A stretch of DNA of 64,000 nt from Gamarada debralockiae (GCA_002803225.1 NXFV01000391.1:100659-164658), one strand, 5' to 3'. Counted from the stretch's first letter, positions 1-13,908 are shown. Notes: generated by a model not told the origin, from the letters alone. Numbers and translations: made by a program.

Positions 1-1663
1 TATACTGCACAAGAAATAGCCACATTGCAGAGCCGTCTGGAGAAACAATTAGGCCCCGAATACCTATCATCGAGAGCAGGTCCTGGTGGCGGAAAGGTTC
101 ATTATGTTGCAGCGGAGAAATGCATCCAACTTGCCAACGAGATATTTGGATTCAATGGATGGTCAAGTACGGTCAAGGAATGGCAGGTGGATTTTGTGGA
201 TGAGAATGCCAACACTTTGAAGATCAGCATGGGGATCTCAGTCATTGTCAGGGTCACCTTACGAGACGGGACGTTCCATGAAGATATTGGCTACGGCCAT
301 ATTGAGAATTGTAAGGGGAAAGCTGCTGCGTTTGAGAAGTGCAAGAAAGAGGGTACGACGGATGCACTGAAGAGAGCTTTGAGGAACTTTGGAAATGCTC
401 TGGGCAATTGCATTTACGATAAGGATTACTTGGGTAAGGTTACCAAGATGAAGGTACAGCCTGGAAAATGGGATCCAGATAGGCTGCATAGACATGTGGA
501 TCATACACCGGTCAAAAAGGAACCAGAGGCCCTGAAGCCACCGGATGATAAGCCACAAATTGGAGGCGCGGGTACCGGCATGCGTAAGCTCTTTATGAGC
601 CCCGTTGAGATGCCCTCTGCTAATCACCGGATGTAGTCTCCGAAGATACGCTGGATAATGAGTTTGAAGGTAATGACCCGAGGTCTTGAAGCTTTAACGT
701 TGCTGACTGTAGCCAGATGGAGACTTTGATGATGCGGACTTCGGTGTTGGAGATCCAGATTCCCATCCCGACGAAGTAGTTCTTCCAGCACCAGCTGCCA
801 AATCCCACCATTTCAACGGCGTTCGAAATGGTAATGGTCCTGTCACGAACGGGACAACCCCAAACCAAGCCAGACCTGCTGTTAATCGTCAGCAACCAAT
901 GCTGCCTCCTAATGGCGTGCAAAATGCTGGAAACAGTAACAGCAATCTCCCACTGCAACAGCAAACTCCAAACAGTGGATTCACCAGATCTACAAGTGGA
1001 GCTGGAGCAGGAATGCAGATGCGTCCTCCACAACCACCACAAGACTCAGGGCTACCGGCACGGCCAAATCTAGCTCAACCAGTCGTCGCAGGACGAGTCC
1101 TGCATCAACCAAGCCGTATGGGCACAGGTCCGCCCTTAAATCCCGCCTCACCAGCCCGTACGAACAAATCTCAAGAGGACGAAGATCCAGGCATGCCCCC
1201 ACCAGGCGCCGGTTTCTTCTCCGCCCGAGCAGCAGCCATGGTCCCCGAAGGAGCCAACGCCGATCCACTGCCACAAGCAGCTGCCCAAAACCTCCCAGCC
1301 TTTAACCCGAAGCTCGAATCCCCATCGATCAGAAAAACACCCGGAATAGACTACACAGGTTCAAGACCAGTCACCAAAGCCTTAAAGCAACTACCTGGAT
1401 CATCTCAGGCTTCAGCTGGTGGTGCTGGTGGTGCAAGACCCAATATTGTGAATCCGCAGCTTGATGCTACGAGGAGGATTGGAGTGCCGGGAAGTCCGAG
1501 TCCGATGGCGAATAGAGGGCAGTACAAGCCGCCTTCTATGAAGAGACCTATTGATGGTGGTGGAGGTCCTGCGAGAGTTCCGCTGGTGGATTTACCTGCG
1601 AATGGAGCCATTGAGACTGTTGACACGGGAGGAGATGCCAAGAGGCAGCGGCTTAACAGTTGA
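1..1663 (+). CDS. RAD52: RAD52 homologous-recombination protein (5' end outside window)
   Basis: Rad52 anneals single strands and loads Rad51 on RPA-coated DNA in the nucleus. The frame is open from base 1 (it begins YTAQEIATL), so the start codon lies upstream. The first ~150 visible residues are the conserved DNA-binding/ring domain (GPEYLSSRAG, KVHYVAAEK, FGFNGWSS, GYGHIENCKGKA, DALKRALRNFGNALGNC). The rest is a Pro/Asn/Gln-rich tail with the conserved NPKLESPSIRKTPG patch. I infer exons 1-583, 637-669 and 717-1663. Intron 1 (584-636) has donor GTAAGC and branch GCTAATC; intron 2 (670-716) starts GTAATG and ends CCAG. All phases fit and give 520 visible residues ending in TGA. It is convergent with the UBX gene. 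The assignment is firm; the exact acceptor of intron 2 is inferred from frame. Confidence 0.93.
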
Positions 1664-2152
1664 AGAAATTGGAGCGACTTATATGGCGTTTGGTGGGGTG
1701 GACGTTCACTGTTACCAGATTGTTTTGCTGAAAAGGCACAAGGCATGGAGTTGAGGGTACTGTAAACTATCCTTCAATGTGTTGCTTTAGACATGCTCCG
1801 AGATGGAGACACGAAAGGCTTTGCTGCTGGAGTTTGCCGGATATAGGATAGCACATTCGCTCACAATCACAAAACTCGATTTTTGGGGTCATGCCTTTTT
1901 GATGCTCTCTATGCAAATCCGAGGGATCTCCTTCAGTGGCCCGTTCCCACCAATACCCCCCCCCCCTTTTTTTTCTTCTTTTTCCCCCACCACATAATGA
2001 CCCACCCTGCCTACGACTTCATGCAAGACCCCAATGGAAAGAACCGCCAACTCCATGTATGCAATTATGCAGTATGAGATCCCGCAAGTATAACCAGTAA
2101 CTCCCCTGCTCCCCGCTCCTGCCGGGACACCGAATACTCTCCCCGCACCTGC
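1664..2152. other. Intergenic, convergent 3' ends
   Basis: This lies between the stop codons of RAD52 and the UBX gene and presumably holds both 3' UTRs. The only notable sequence is a homopolymer stretch near 1957-1990 (a long C run, then a T run, then C-rich). No gene is seen. Confidence 0.6.
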
Positions 2153-3297
2153 TTATTTCACAATCAGAACCGCACTAGGTGCCAACCCTGCTTCCTTGAG
2201 GGTCTTGGACATATCAACGTCTCCGGAAAAGGTCTTCTTCGGGAATGTCATGGTGAAGCTCTCAATAGGCCCGCCATGATCTCCCTTCACAGCCTCAGCG
2301 ACCTCAAACAGAGTGGTATCGACCGGGAAAGTCTTCATGACCACTCCACCTCCAGTCTGTAGTCTGAGTCTAGCCTCCGTAGCAGCAGCTCGTGGGGCAA
2401 CAGTGACGGGCGCAGCAGCGGCTTTTGCGAGAGAAGGATCGGCAGGAGGAGCTCGACCTTCTCTCTCGGCCTTTTGTTGCTCGGCCTTGAGTCGGCGAGC
2501 TTCCTTGTCCGCTAGAATCTTTTCTTGGATCTTTTTCTTAGCTGCAATGTCGTCCAGCTTCTCCTGGCGCTTCTTGGCCGCTGCCTTGATCTGTTCCTGC
2601 TTTTGCAGTTCTTCCTTTGCGTCTTGGACTTCTTTAGTGGCCTTCATTCTGATTTTCTGCAGGCGGGGTTAGCTGTGATGTCCTATAAGGAATGTGGAAG
2701 CAGAAGGGGTCGGTGGGGATATGCAAAGTTTGGAAGAAAGTGATGGTGGAAGGATCTACGAACTTCATTCTTCTTCTGTTCCTCCTTGTCCAACACAGCC
2801 TGCTTCGCCTTCTTTTCTGCTAATGCCGCCCGCAACTCATTGAGTCTCTGCGTCTTCTCTTCCTCGGTGAGAGGGGCGATCTCCTCGGTCGATTCCTCGA
2901 ACTGATCATGTCCACTGTAATTTCCCATCAGCATATTTAGCAACCAGGTATGACATATAGAACGTACGTCTTCTCAGCGTGAAACTCTGCTTGCGCCATG
3001 CTCCTAAACTTCTTCCCACAGTCGTTACATTTCATGGACTTTGCGACCTCGCCTTCCTTCAGAGCAGCTGGCTCGATGCTGGCATCGGTCTCCGGGTTGG
3101 TGATCTCCTCCATCGACTTGTCTTGGTTGGCCTCGAGCCATTCGAGAGCACCCTGGACTGTAGATATATTAGCATAAGAAGATGATATGAGATGGGAAGG
3201 AATATAGCATACGGCCCCCAGTCTTCTTGACTGCGATTTCTGCTCTCTCTTTCTCGAAGCCCATCTCCAAGAGCTGTTCCAAATCTGAAGGTGCCAT
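2153..3297 (-). CDS. UBA / C2H2 zinc finger / UBX domain protein
   Basis: This is a putative ubiquitin-binding adaptor of the Cdc48/p97 ATPase. Inferred exons (minus strand) are 3297-3213, 3157-2968, 2914-2764 and 2656-2153, giving 309 residues from the ATG at 3297. Residues 1-40 form a UBA domain (LEQLLEMGFEKERAEIAVKK, then GGLQGALEWL). Near residue 80 is a zinc finger of the CNDCGKKF...FHAEK..H type. A long charged helix follows (about 95-220). The C-terminal UBX fold runs from about 235 (VMKTFPVDTTLFEVAEAV) to the end. Donors GTATGC and GTACGT are normal. The third donor is a weak GTTCGT, chosen because it alone keeps frame with the next exon. It is divergent from the VAP gene, with 484 bp between the start codons. 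Family assignment is firm; the client is unknown. Confidence 0.88.
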
Positions 3298-3781
3298 TGT
3301 GGCGGGGTATTTGTAAGGGCTATTTAGGAAAGTGTTGGGTGGGAAAGGTTGTTGTATTTCGTGGTGATGTGGAAGAAGATGTACAGTTTTGTAAATCCTT
3401 GGGAAGAGGCAGAAGAATTAAATAATCGAAAATATTATTCACTGCTGGTCTAGTCAAAATCGAAATGCAGACCTGTACCTACCCACCTACCCAGAAGCAT
3501 CAGGCTACCAATAGAAGCTAAGGCTGCGCAGAGGTGCACCTTACATAAGCCGATAGGAAGTAAAGTGACATCGTCACGTTGGTGAATATTGTCTTTGAAC
3601 TTGTTCAGTTGATCAATTCAAAATACAACACCAATTCACTTTTCCGCCAACGCCCTCTCGTTAACATTTCCTCGCATACGCTTAATCGTTCATTACGATT
3701 TGGATCTGGCTACTCTAAGAGCCAACTACATCATTACAAAGCACAGCGCCTGCTTCCTCTTCCATTCCCACATCCGCCATC
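3298..3781. promoter_or_regulatory. Bidirectional promoter, UBX gene / VAP gene
   Basis: These 484 bp separate the two divergent start codons, so both 5' UTRs and promoters must lie here. I recognise no specific factor-binding site. Confidence 0.5.
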
Positions 3782-4959
3782 ATGTCTGTCGAGATCGAGC
3801 CCGCGGAGCTTGGCTTCAGCAGTAAGAGCTTTCCTATCCATTGCCGGCCTCACCCTACATCTGCTACTGCTTGTGCGATCACGATGCTATGATCGAGTCC
3901 AAGCGACAGAGGCCAACTTGGCCCCAACTTCACGAAATGCTAACAGCCTGCAGGACCCTTCACTTCTGAAGTCTCCCAAATCCTCCGGATCCGCAATCCC
4001 AACCATACTCCTGTGGCTTTCAAAGTCAAGACCACTGCGCCAAAGCAGTACGCCTTCAAACACCGTCGTACCGAGGTATATTCGTTAACAAAGATCTAGA
4101 TATTGCGTCCGTCCCAACTCAGGCAGAATCGAGCCAGGAAAGGAGGTCGAGGTTACTGGTATGTGCGAAGAGATTCCAGACAAGGTCTGTTTCAGTACTG
4201 ACATGCTGTCCAGTTCTCTTGCAGGCTATGAAAGAGCAGCCTCCTCCTGATGCAAAATGCAGAGACAAGTTCTTGGTCCAATCGGTTGCTGTTACGGCGG
4301 ATAAGGAGTTTACCAACATCGGCGCGATTGTAAGACACACATTTACGGAGGCTGTGGAAGTTGCTAACAGCATACAGTGGCAACATGTTGATGACGCTGA
4401 GAGATCCTCCGTCCAAGAGAAGAAGATTCGTGTTGTATACCTACCAGCAGAGGGTGCGGCAGCGGCAGCGACTCCTTTAAGAAACGGAGTCAATGGTGCA
4501 AACGGAACTGTAAGCCATGGCCTGATATCCTGGAAAGCATCTAACACCAAACAGCACACATCAACACCCGAAACAGCCCCTCCAGCCTACACCTCCCACC
4601 GCTCCCCATCCCCCGAAGAAACCTTCACACCCCAACAAGCACGAACCTCGATTGCACAATCCAAAGTCGAAGATGAGCCCAAATCAGTTGCTACCCCCGC
4701 TCGCGAGACCGTTACATCTACAGCAGCAGCCATTCCTACTTACGAAGAGTTGAAGGTCGAGCTTGAGAAGGCAAAAGAGAAGATCTCATCGCTCACACAA
4801 GAAGAGGGATTGAGAATGCGGAAGGTGGCTCCCGGAGAGGCATCAAACCAGATGGTTAAAGACGCTGCCAAGAACATCCAACTGCAACAAGGTGTACCCC
4901 TCCAGATCGTAGCTGCGCTTTGCTTGCTCTGCTTCTTGATTGCTTATTTCTTCTTCTGA
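3782..4959 (+). CDS. SCS2: VAP / Scs2-like ER membrane-contact protein (MSP domain)
   Basis: VAP proteins are tail-anchored in the ER and bind FFAT-motif lipid-transfer proteins at membrane contacts. Six inferred exons (3782-3821, 3954-4047, 4100-4158, 4214-4329, 4378-4509, 4555-4959) give 281 residues. The N-terminal MSP domain is clear: MSVEIEPAELGF, FTSEVSQILRIRNPN, VAFKVKTTAPKQYCVRPN and GRIEPGKEVEVTV. After it come a Pro/Ser-rich linker, a coiled coil (YEELKVELEKAKEKISSL) and a C-terminal membrane anchor (VPLQIVAALCLLCFLIAYFFF). Every intron has a GT donor, and most have a CTAAC-type branch site. Introns 4 and 5 (48 and 45 bp) are multiples of three without stops, so retention would keep frame. 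It is convergent with the desaturase gene. Identification is firm. Confidence 0.95.
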
Positions 4960-5575
4960 TCCCCGGATCCCTTATCACTCTGGTACGGAAATGGAGGATG
5001 TACGAAGGAAGATAATTGGCTGGTGGAGGATGATCGAATGGAAGGGGAATGGCGGCGTAGCATTTTGATGATTCTGTGCATTTCGCAGCCACAAGACACA
5101 CGTACCTGCTCACGAAGACGAAGACTTCTCTATTTCCGCACTCACCCTTGTACTCTGTACTCTATTGCGCCTCAACGGACGGATCTTTCTTTGCTACTTG
5201 TTTCTGGGCGGATGGTCTTGGGAGGGGTCCATGAATACGGGTCTCTTGAACTTTCACGATGGATTTGTATGCACTGAGCGATGAGAAAGAAGTCATATAC
5301 TCTCTTCCTATCCATGAGTCTGTATTTTGATACGAGTGACTTTAAGTGCTTTGGGGTTTCGATTCAGAGCCTTCCCGCTCTCCCCTCTAATTGACCCCCC
5401 AAGGCACAATCGTTGAAATAGCAAGACTGATCGCAGTACGAACTCCTTCAATTAGGCTGAGTAGAATCTATTTGCAAAGCCGTCTATGCATTCTCATAAC
5501 AGTCACATTCCCCATTAACGCCGACAATGCGTTGCTTCCATCAGACATACACAATCATTCAACTCGTCCCACAAA
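4960..5575. other. Intergenic, convergent 3' ends
   Basis: This lies between the stop codons of the VAP gene and the desaturase gene. It presumably holds both 3' UTRs; nothing else is seen. Confidence 0.6.
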
Positions 5576-6815
5576 CTAAGCCTGAACCTCCTGCAGAGTC
5601 CAGCCACCCACCTTCCGACCCCCTTCTTTCCTCTTAACCCTACAAGTCATACCAACCTCCTTATCCCAAACAAATTGCCAAATCGCCCCAATCCAACTCT
5701 TATGCTGCGGCAAATCCGCGTAGAACTCCTTCGCAATCTCATGCAGAGCAGGCAATCTCGTCCACGGCACAGCAGGGAAATCATGATGTTCATTATGCAG
5801 TCCCACATTATACGTCAATAGATTCAGAGCCCCATAATACGAGAAAGTCTCCGGGATCTCCACGCCTGTCTTCGGATCTTTGGCTGCTGTAGGTTGTTTC
5901 TCGAAAACGTAGTGCTCGGCGATGAAATGCCCGGCGCAAGGGTGGAGGGATCCTGCTAGGAAGGAGGAGAGGATGAGGTAGTAGAGGGAGTTGAGAGTGG
6001 CGAATTTGACGAGGACGTAGTCGAAGGCGAGCTGGGCGGCGATGTTGACGAAGTGGATGCTGGTGAAGGGGACTTTGTAGACGAAGATGGGGCGGATGGC
6101 GTAGAACAGGAGTTGGAAGGTGCAGAAGAAGGCTTTTCCCAGGATGGAGTCGAGGAATATGGCTTCGAAGGCGGTGGGGAGGTCGGTGTCTAGGCCGTCT
6201 ACGCCGAGAGATTTGTGGTGCGTTAGGTGGTATGGCTGTTGTCTCAATTAGCATATTACCCCATCTCCAGTTCCAGGTATGTGAATGTAGAAACGTACTC
6301 TAAATGAAGCACTATACGGAACCCCAATTGGCAGATTGGCAAATACCGCAATAGCTCGATTGGCATTGGCAGACTTGAAGGCCAGGTTGTGTGATATCTC
6401 GTGGATGGCGAGGAAGAGATTTTGGTTGGCGGTTGCGCCGATTATGTATGCGGTGAGGAAGAACTCCCATGAGAGGAAGGGCGTGTTGCGGAGGAGGTAT
6501 GCGCAGAGGATTTGGAGGGAGACGACGAAGAAGACGACATATTTGGTCAACGGCTCTGGCCCGCAGAGCTTGAGTACCGAGGAGGGAATCAGTAAGTGCC
6601 TTGTAGAACGAGGAGGGGTAAATTACTTGAGGATGTGCTTTGATGATAGCTTGTCTTCTGCTCCTGTGAGGTTCTTCCGTGTACGTCCAGAAGAAGTCAT
6701 GCTCTTTGACGTCGATTGCGGGGGCTGGCGTTGTGTCCTCTGGCTCGACTCTCAACCGTGGAGTGCCATTGCTCTTCGCGGAACCGGAAGTAGTGACTGT
6801 GGAAGAAGCAGGCAT
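5576..6815 (-). CDS. DES1: Sphingolipid (dihydroceramide) delta-4 desaturase
   Basis: This ER membrane di-iron enzyme introduces the 4,5-trans double bond into dihydroceramide. Exons (minus) 6815-6627, 6568-6299 and 6235-5576 give 372 residues, in the normal size range. The N-terminal lipid_DES segment is present (DFFWTYTEEPH.SRRQAIIKAHP). All three histidine boxes are seen: HEISHN, HLTHHK and HNEHHDFP, with SLHPCAGHFIAEHY between the second and third. Hydrophobic stretches around them fit a multispanning enzyme. The acceptor of intron 2 (GACAACAG) was chosen because it alone restores SASFR-PYHLTHH. At intron 1 the product is about three residues shorter than relatives (HPQ-LCGPEP), so that acceptor may be slightly off. 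Family identification is firm. Confidence 0.94.
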
Positions 6816-7174
6816 GCTGAATGATAGTTGTGCCTGCTATTCAATTAATTTACAATCTGCAAGCTGGTTCGAGTTTCACCGCAAGCTTTGAACGGAACGA
6901 AGTGGGCAGATATTCTTAGCGTTTGATTCAAGGGTCCCGCCGCCGCCGCCCCATTGGCCCAATGATTGAGCTGAATGGAGCTCTTTGCAGATCATGATTG
7001 ATACACGAGACAAATTTATATCTACACTCCGTGTGGAAAATCATGAGAGGTGCTTTTATTCAGAAAGAGCTCTATCCAACAGAGTTGAGATGTCTCGTAA
7101 CTCTGGAAAGCCCTTATAGGACTATACAAACTCCGAATTCCAATGCAGGATTTTGATGCTGTTTCGTCATAATT
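6816..7174. other. Intergenic, tandem minus-strand genes
   Basis: This is the upstream region of the desaturase and the 3' flank of MetAP2. It contains a short GC-rich (CCG)n-like stretch near 6940. No gene is seen. Confidence 0.5.
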
Positions 7175-8725
<1,551 letters not shown>

Positions 8726-9134
8726 TTTGTCTTGCACAGAGACACTCTCTGGGGAGTCTTCAGTATCGATTAAAATGTTCCGGGGTGTTTGTTGCCCCCC
8801 AAGTTCTAGGAATAACTATCAAAATTGATTTCGAAGCAAAAACGTGAGCACGCGGGGCCCCAAGCGGCACAGTTTCCGCTCTGTGGGATTTTCAGTGAAA
8901 TTGTGAGCTAGTACTTTTAGGGGTGCTTAAAGTATTTATGCCTCAATTTTCGTTTCCTTTGTACTTGAGGGTGAGGCATCAATGTTAGGCTTACTCTTAG
9001 TGTTCTAAATACACACCCACTCAGACGAGACTTGAATGACGAAGTTGATAAAGTCATCCTTGGTAGATCCATCATTTCAATCTTTCACTCTTTCTTTTTT
9101 ATGACCAGGGCAAGAGCATTCTCGACAATGAGGA
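8726..9134. promoter_or_regulatory. Bidirectional promoter, MetAP2 / J-protein
   Basis: These 409 bp separate two divergent start codons. No specific motif is claimed. Confidence 0.45.
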
Positions 9135-10009
9135 ATGCCACCCCGTCCAAGTTCTCTTTCATTTGCCCTCCGCCCTCAACGGCTCTTCCACACGAGCATT
9201 GTTCGCAGGGTAGATAACCCAAATCATTATGAGACGCTGCAGATACCTCCCAATGCAACTCACAGCCAGGTGAAGAAGTACGTCCCCCCCTCCTCTATTC
9301 CTGGTTCCTTCTTTTCGTTATTCCCCTTTTGTGCACTATTTGCACAAGACAATCTAACAAGCAATGCAGATCCTTCTACGCCCTCTCCAAAACCCACCAC
9401 CCAGACCGCAACCCCAACGACCCCCATGCCTCCAACCGCTTCGTCCAAATCTCAGAAGCCTACGCCATCCTCGGCACGCCGGCGAAGCGTCAGCAATATG
9501 ACCGCGATGTCATGAGAACCCACCAATCCGCGTCCCACCCCCATCATCATCCAAGAGGCTCGTACCATTCGTCCGGTCCAGCAGGTGGACGACCAGCCAG
9601 CGGCCTAAGCAGACGACGTACACAATTCCGCGGTCCACCGCCGAGTTTCTACAGATCCGGAGGATGGGGCGAACAGTCTGCCAAGAGGCAAGCGGCGCAG
9701 AATTCTACTGGGGAAGCGAATGCTGGAGCAGCGGGGATGGGAGGGGGAATGGGGCCTGGACAACAGCCTTGGGGACATGATCGCACGAACGATGTGCCGC
9801 ATTTTGATCGAGAAGGGCATTTCAGGACCCATGAGAATCATGATAAGAGGAGACAGAGACGGAGAAAAGAGGATTATGTTCCTGCTGCGGAGACAAGGGG
9901 CACGTTGGCGGATTTCTTGTTTGTGGGGAGTGTTATCTCTCTCGGTGTATTTGTGCCGAGCTTGATATTTGAGCGGTTGACTAAGAAGCCGAAGGTTGAG
10001 AAATCATAG
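9135..10009 (+). CDS. Mitochondrial DnaJ (Hsp40) protein with C-terminal membrane segment
   Basis: This is a J-protein likely to work with mitochondrial Hsp70. Exons 9135-9277 and 9370-10009 give 260 residues. Residues 1-25 are rich in Arg/Ser without acidic residues (LSFALRPQRLFHTSIVRRV), as expected of a mitochondrial presequence. The J domain spans about 31-95: HYETLQIPPNATHSQVKK, then HHPDRNPND with the essential HPD, then AYAILGTPAKRQQYD. A His/Gly-rich low-complexity middle follows. A hydrophobic stretch near the end (FLFVGSVISLGVFVPSLIF) could anchor it in the inner membrane. The layout resembles yeast Jid1, but I cannot prove orthology. An upstream ATG at 9129 is in another frame. The intron has donor GTACGT and acceptor TGCAG. 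Confidence 0.88.
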
Positions 10010-10243
10010 AAGCTGGAGGGGGAAAGAGATACAGGCATGGAGAGGGAATATGAGTGTACATCAGCCGCATTGGAATCATATTATGTGAAGCTGCTTGATG
10101 TGGAATGAACCCCTGTTCTTTTATACTACAAGCCCAAGCCGTCCCCTCGCACAATGCAATGCAAGTAAAACGTCATGCCGCTGAAAGTCATCTCATCTCG
10201 TTCTATCGTACTCGTCTCCTTCCTCTAAGCTTACGCCTGTAAT

Positions 10244-11460
10244 CTATGAGTCGAAGGTGAAGCTGGCGCCAACCTTGTGGGTAGCTTGATCGAGCTTCTG
10301 GGTATCGAAGGAGCCCCCGAGGCCGAGGGTGACACCGGGGCGGAGGAGAACGTTGTAGGCAACGGCAGCAACGCCGCGGTCATTGATCTTGACCTAAATT
10401 TCGATTGATTAGCACATGACCCCCTTTCCAGAAACCTTGAAGGTCTTACCTTAGCGAATGAGACAGGATCCAGTCTGTATTTGGATGCAACCTCAAGACC
10501 AACCTGGCTTCCGCTCTTGGAGTCCCAGGTGGCCTTAGCACCAGCCTCAACTTGCGAGTTGACCTTGTGGTAGTATGCGGCGGAGAAGACGCTCAAGTTA
10601 TTGGTAGCGGTAATGGAAGCGGTGTATTGAGGAGCGGAGTATCCGATGGCGGCGGAGTAGTTAGTGATGGCAGCCTTCTGGACATCATAGCCAGCTGAAG
10701 CACCTGCCAAGAAACCGTCCTGTCCGATGACGGCATCGACGTTGGCGGTGGGACCCTTGAGGAGGTCGAAGAAAGCACGGCCGTGGAAGTTGGCTTGCTT
10801 GAAGTGGAGGTTGAGCTTTGCGCCCTTTGCTTGGGTGGCAGGGAGGAAGGAGCCCAAGATCTCGGCCTTCAGACCCTTTGCAACGGTGTCATTCAGCTCA
10901 ATCTTGGTGTCAAGAGCGTTGACAGTGTTCCAGCTCTGAGTGATGGTAGTGCCTGCACGGCGATAGAACATGGTTAGCCCAGCTAGTCCTGGTTGAAAGA
11001 AGACCAAATAATCGAAGAGGTCTGATCGAGAAAAGCTAGAACGGAGGCAGAAGTATAATTTCTTGAAATATCTACCGGATGGTTTGTCTGTGAATTTGGC
11101 CTCTAGCTATTCACCATTTTCGAATCAGTGTTTATATAGCTTCGTCGTCCTCAATTGACCTCACCAGACCGCTCGTAGCTCCCTCGTGCGTGCTCTTTCC
11201 AGTGACCTTGAAGGCGACATTGTTGGGAGTGTTGCTCTTGACCTCAAGAGCTGCGGCACTCAAGTGGTAGAAATCCTTGTTCAAGAGATCGTTGGACGCC
11301 TTAGCGATACTGTAGGGAGTTCAAGAGTTAGCAATGGTCAAGAAAGTGAAGGTTTGATTGAGGTAGTTGTTGAGCTCCTGAAAAATCCAAGAGTCCGTCC
11401 AGGCACTAGAGAAGATGTTTGTGGAGAGAATACGTACTCGGCGAAAGCTGGAACTGACAT
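10244..11460 (-). CDS. POR1: Mitochondrial outer-membrane porin (VDAC)
   Basis: This is a voltage-dependent anion channel for metabolites across the mitochondrial outer membrane. Exons (minus) 11460-11438, 11309-11165, 11106-11076, 10952-10450 and 10393-10244 give 283 residues, the size usual for fungal porins. The N-terminal helix is seen (MSVPAFADIAKASNDLLNKDF), then beta strands with conserved blocks SNTPNNVAFKVTGKST, GLKAEILGSFLP, HFKQANFHGRAFFDLLKGP, GFLAGASAGYDVQKAAIT, NLSVFSAAYYHKVNSQVEAG and INDRGVAAVAYNVLLRPGV. It ends THKVGASFTFDS. Four introns interrupt it, one giving a 31-bp exon, and all phases agree. The stop codon is 234 bp from the J-protein stop (convergent). Identification is firm. 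Confidence 0.95.
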
Positions 11461-11947
11461 TGTGATAGGATGGATTGATTGAAGGGATTATTGAGAAAGA
11501 GAGATGGAGTTTGTTGTTCTTGTGAAGACGTGTTTTGACCAAACGACCTTTGGAGAAATACCTTCCACCAGCGGCCCGATTTCATCCGGGTGTGAAACCA
11601 CGAGGCTCGTTGAAAGGACGCTAATTGGCCGCCTGATTTCACCAATGTCGATCGAGCATAAGAAAGGTTGCGACCTATCAACAAGTTTATGGTTAAGATA
11701 TCTCAGAATCGTACGGAAGTAACATGAATTGCACACCGTCGACAGAGAAGTTGAAGTATGGTATTTATTTCGAATCGCTGGTCTATGTAAAGTACAGTGA
11801 TGGCATCCTCTATGCAGCGCCGTGTTTCGAGAGAAGCAGCCCAAGACAGGATCCATCAATACGAAACTCCCAGCACTATCCATTGTCTTGATAAGTAGTT
11901 TTGACCAAGAAAAGTTGAACATCAGGTCACAAGCAACAAACATCAAT
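11461..11947. other. Intergenic between porin and asparagine synthetase
   Basis: These 487 bp hold the porin promoter and the asparagine synthetase 3' flank, both on the minus strand. No gene is supported. Confidence 0.5.
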
Positions 11948-13908
11948 CTACTTCTTCTCCTCGTACTTTTGGTTGTGAATTGAGATGGCTCTGATGAAAG
12001 GTCAATTTCTGTAACTTGGGAGAGTTGAAAGGGGAATGGAGCTTACCTTCCACTGGGATCGGTCTGTTTTGACCAAGTTGGGGTCCATCGCATGACAGTC
12101 TCTGCGCAGTAAGGAGGGAAGTGCTCATCGAACATCATTCGATACCAGTATCTGATCTAATGATTAGCAATTAATGAAACCAGTCAGTGTCTGGGTACCT
12201 ACGCTTCTTTCGAATCTGGAACATCGTTGCCCCATTCTGGCTTTGGGTTCTTCATCATCTCATCCGTCACATGAAGTTCGGCGTTATCCTTCAAAGCATC
12301 AATCCATCCGTAACCAACACCATCACTGAACTGCTCCTTTTGTCGGTAGAGGATGTGATCTGGGAGGTATGGCTTAGCGCCTGGCTCATCCGAAGTATCG
12401 AAAGCCTTTCGGAGGACGTATTTCTCAATACGATCCTTAGTGATCATCTTTTCTTGTGGATCAATGCTCATTGCTGTCTCCAAGAACTGCTTGTCAAGGA
12501 AAGGAACACGGGCCTCAAGACCCCATGCAGAGGTCGACTTGTTGGCTCGCAGACAATCAGACAAGTGCAAGTTCTTGACTCTTCGGACGGTCTCCTCGTG
12601 GAAAGCCTTCTTGTCTGGTGCAGCGTGGAAATAGAGGTATCCACCAAAAATTTCGTCACTGCCTTCTCCACTGAGTACCATCTTGACTCCCATGGCCTTG
12701 ATCTTTCTCGAGAGCAAGAACATTGGGGTTGACGCGCGAATGGTGGTCACATCGTAACTCTCCAAGTGGTAGATAACATCAGACAGAGCGTTCAAGCCAT
12801 CTTCGATGGTGAAAGTCATATCGTGGTGCTTGGTTCCAAGGAACTTAGCAACTTCCAATGCCGCCTTGGTATCAGGAGCGTTGGGCAGGCCGATCGAGAA
12901 GGAGTTGAGTTGGGGTAAGAATGTAGTAGTAGTCAGTTTGTTCTCGTCATCAATACCAACAAGACCTTCTCCAGCATCCTCGTTCTGCTTCTGCTCTCCG
13001 TTGGTCTCTGGGTTCTCCATCTGAGACAAGATAGCAGCCTTAAGACGCAGTGTTTCTCGCTGAGCAATTGAAGCGACTAAACTGGAGTCGAGTCCTCCGG
13101 ACAACAACACACCATATGGGACTTCAGCCATGAGACGCTTTCGGACAGACCTCTCAAATGTTTCTCGGAGGAGCTTGTAGTCAATTGGGGTTGTGGGCAC
13201 GTTGGTAGGATCCCACCATGTAGGCTGGAAATATCTGGTGGTCTTGTCGGTTTTTGAGTCATAGATATGGCCTGGTGGGAACGAAATGATCTTGTCGCAG
13301 ACTGAATGTAAGCACTTCAGTTCTGAAGCGAAGAATACAGCTCCTGGCATCTTGCTCGACCATCCCTGGTAGAAACTTGTGATTCCAATGGGGTCTCGTG
13401 CCGCAATCGTTCGGTCCTGTGCCTTGTCATAGAGGACAAAGGAGAACATGCCGTCGAGATGCTTTGGCGCATCGATATCAAACTCCATGTACTATCAAAA
13501 CATCAATTCCTATTCCCAAACCTGTATATGTGTTCTCTCACCAATGGTATTATGACCTCGCAATCGGAGTGTGTTTTGAAGTGGTATGGGTGCGTGAGTC
13601 CTTTACGGATGAGTCTGTGGTTGTAGATTTCGCCATTGACGGCAAGGGCAATGCTCTCGTCACTGTTGGTGAGTGGTTGAGCTCCGGAGTCAACACCGAC
13701 AATCGACAGACGCTCGTGGGCAAGCACTGTGTGGGGTTAGAAATTGCCCCTCCAAGAAGCAGGACTATGCTCGCATACCTGTGTTGTCGGCCACATAACT
13801 TCCAGACCAATCTGGGCCACGATGCCTGCATTGTTTTACCATTCTCAAGGCCGTAGGCTTAAAAGCCTTTGCGTCCGGCACATGGTGGCATCCTACGATC
13901 CCACACAT
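11948..13908 (-). CDS. ASN1: Asparagine synthetase (glutamine-hydrolysing)
   Basis: The enzyme makes asparagine from aspartate, glutamine and ATP. Exons (minus) 13908-13779, 13726-13542, 13491-12203, 12151-12047 and 11990-11948 give 583 residues. Cys2 directly after Met (MCGIVGC) is the glutaminase nucleophile, and RHRGPDWSG and VNGEIYNH belong to the class-II amidotransferase domain. The synthetase domain shows the ATP-pyrophosphatase P-loop [11 protein letters not shown], then [47 protein letters not shown], and the C-terminal [18 protein letters not shown] low-complexity insert of about 35 residues after the P-loop ([11 protein letters not shown]..) also occurs in other fungal enzymes. Two TGACTC boxes lie upstream. 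Identification is firm. Confidence 0.96.

Noticed and set aside
11165..11460. Apparent extra base and frameshift in the N-terminal exon of porin
   Set aside because: Re-reading the junction shows CTCTTGAACAAGGATTTC, which keeps the expected frame. Total coding length is 852 bp, exactly right for 283 residues.
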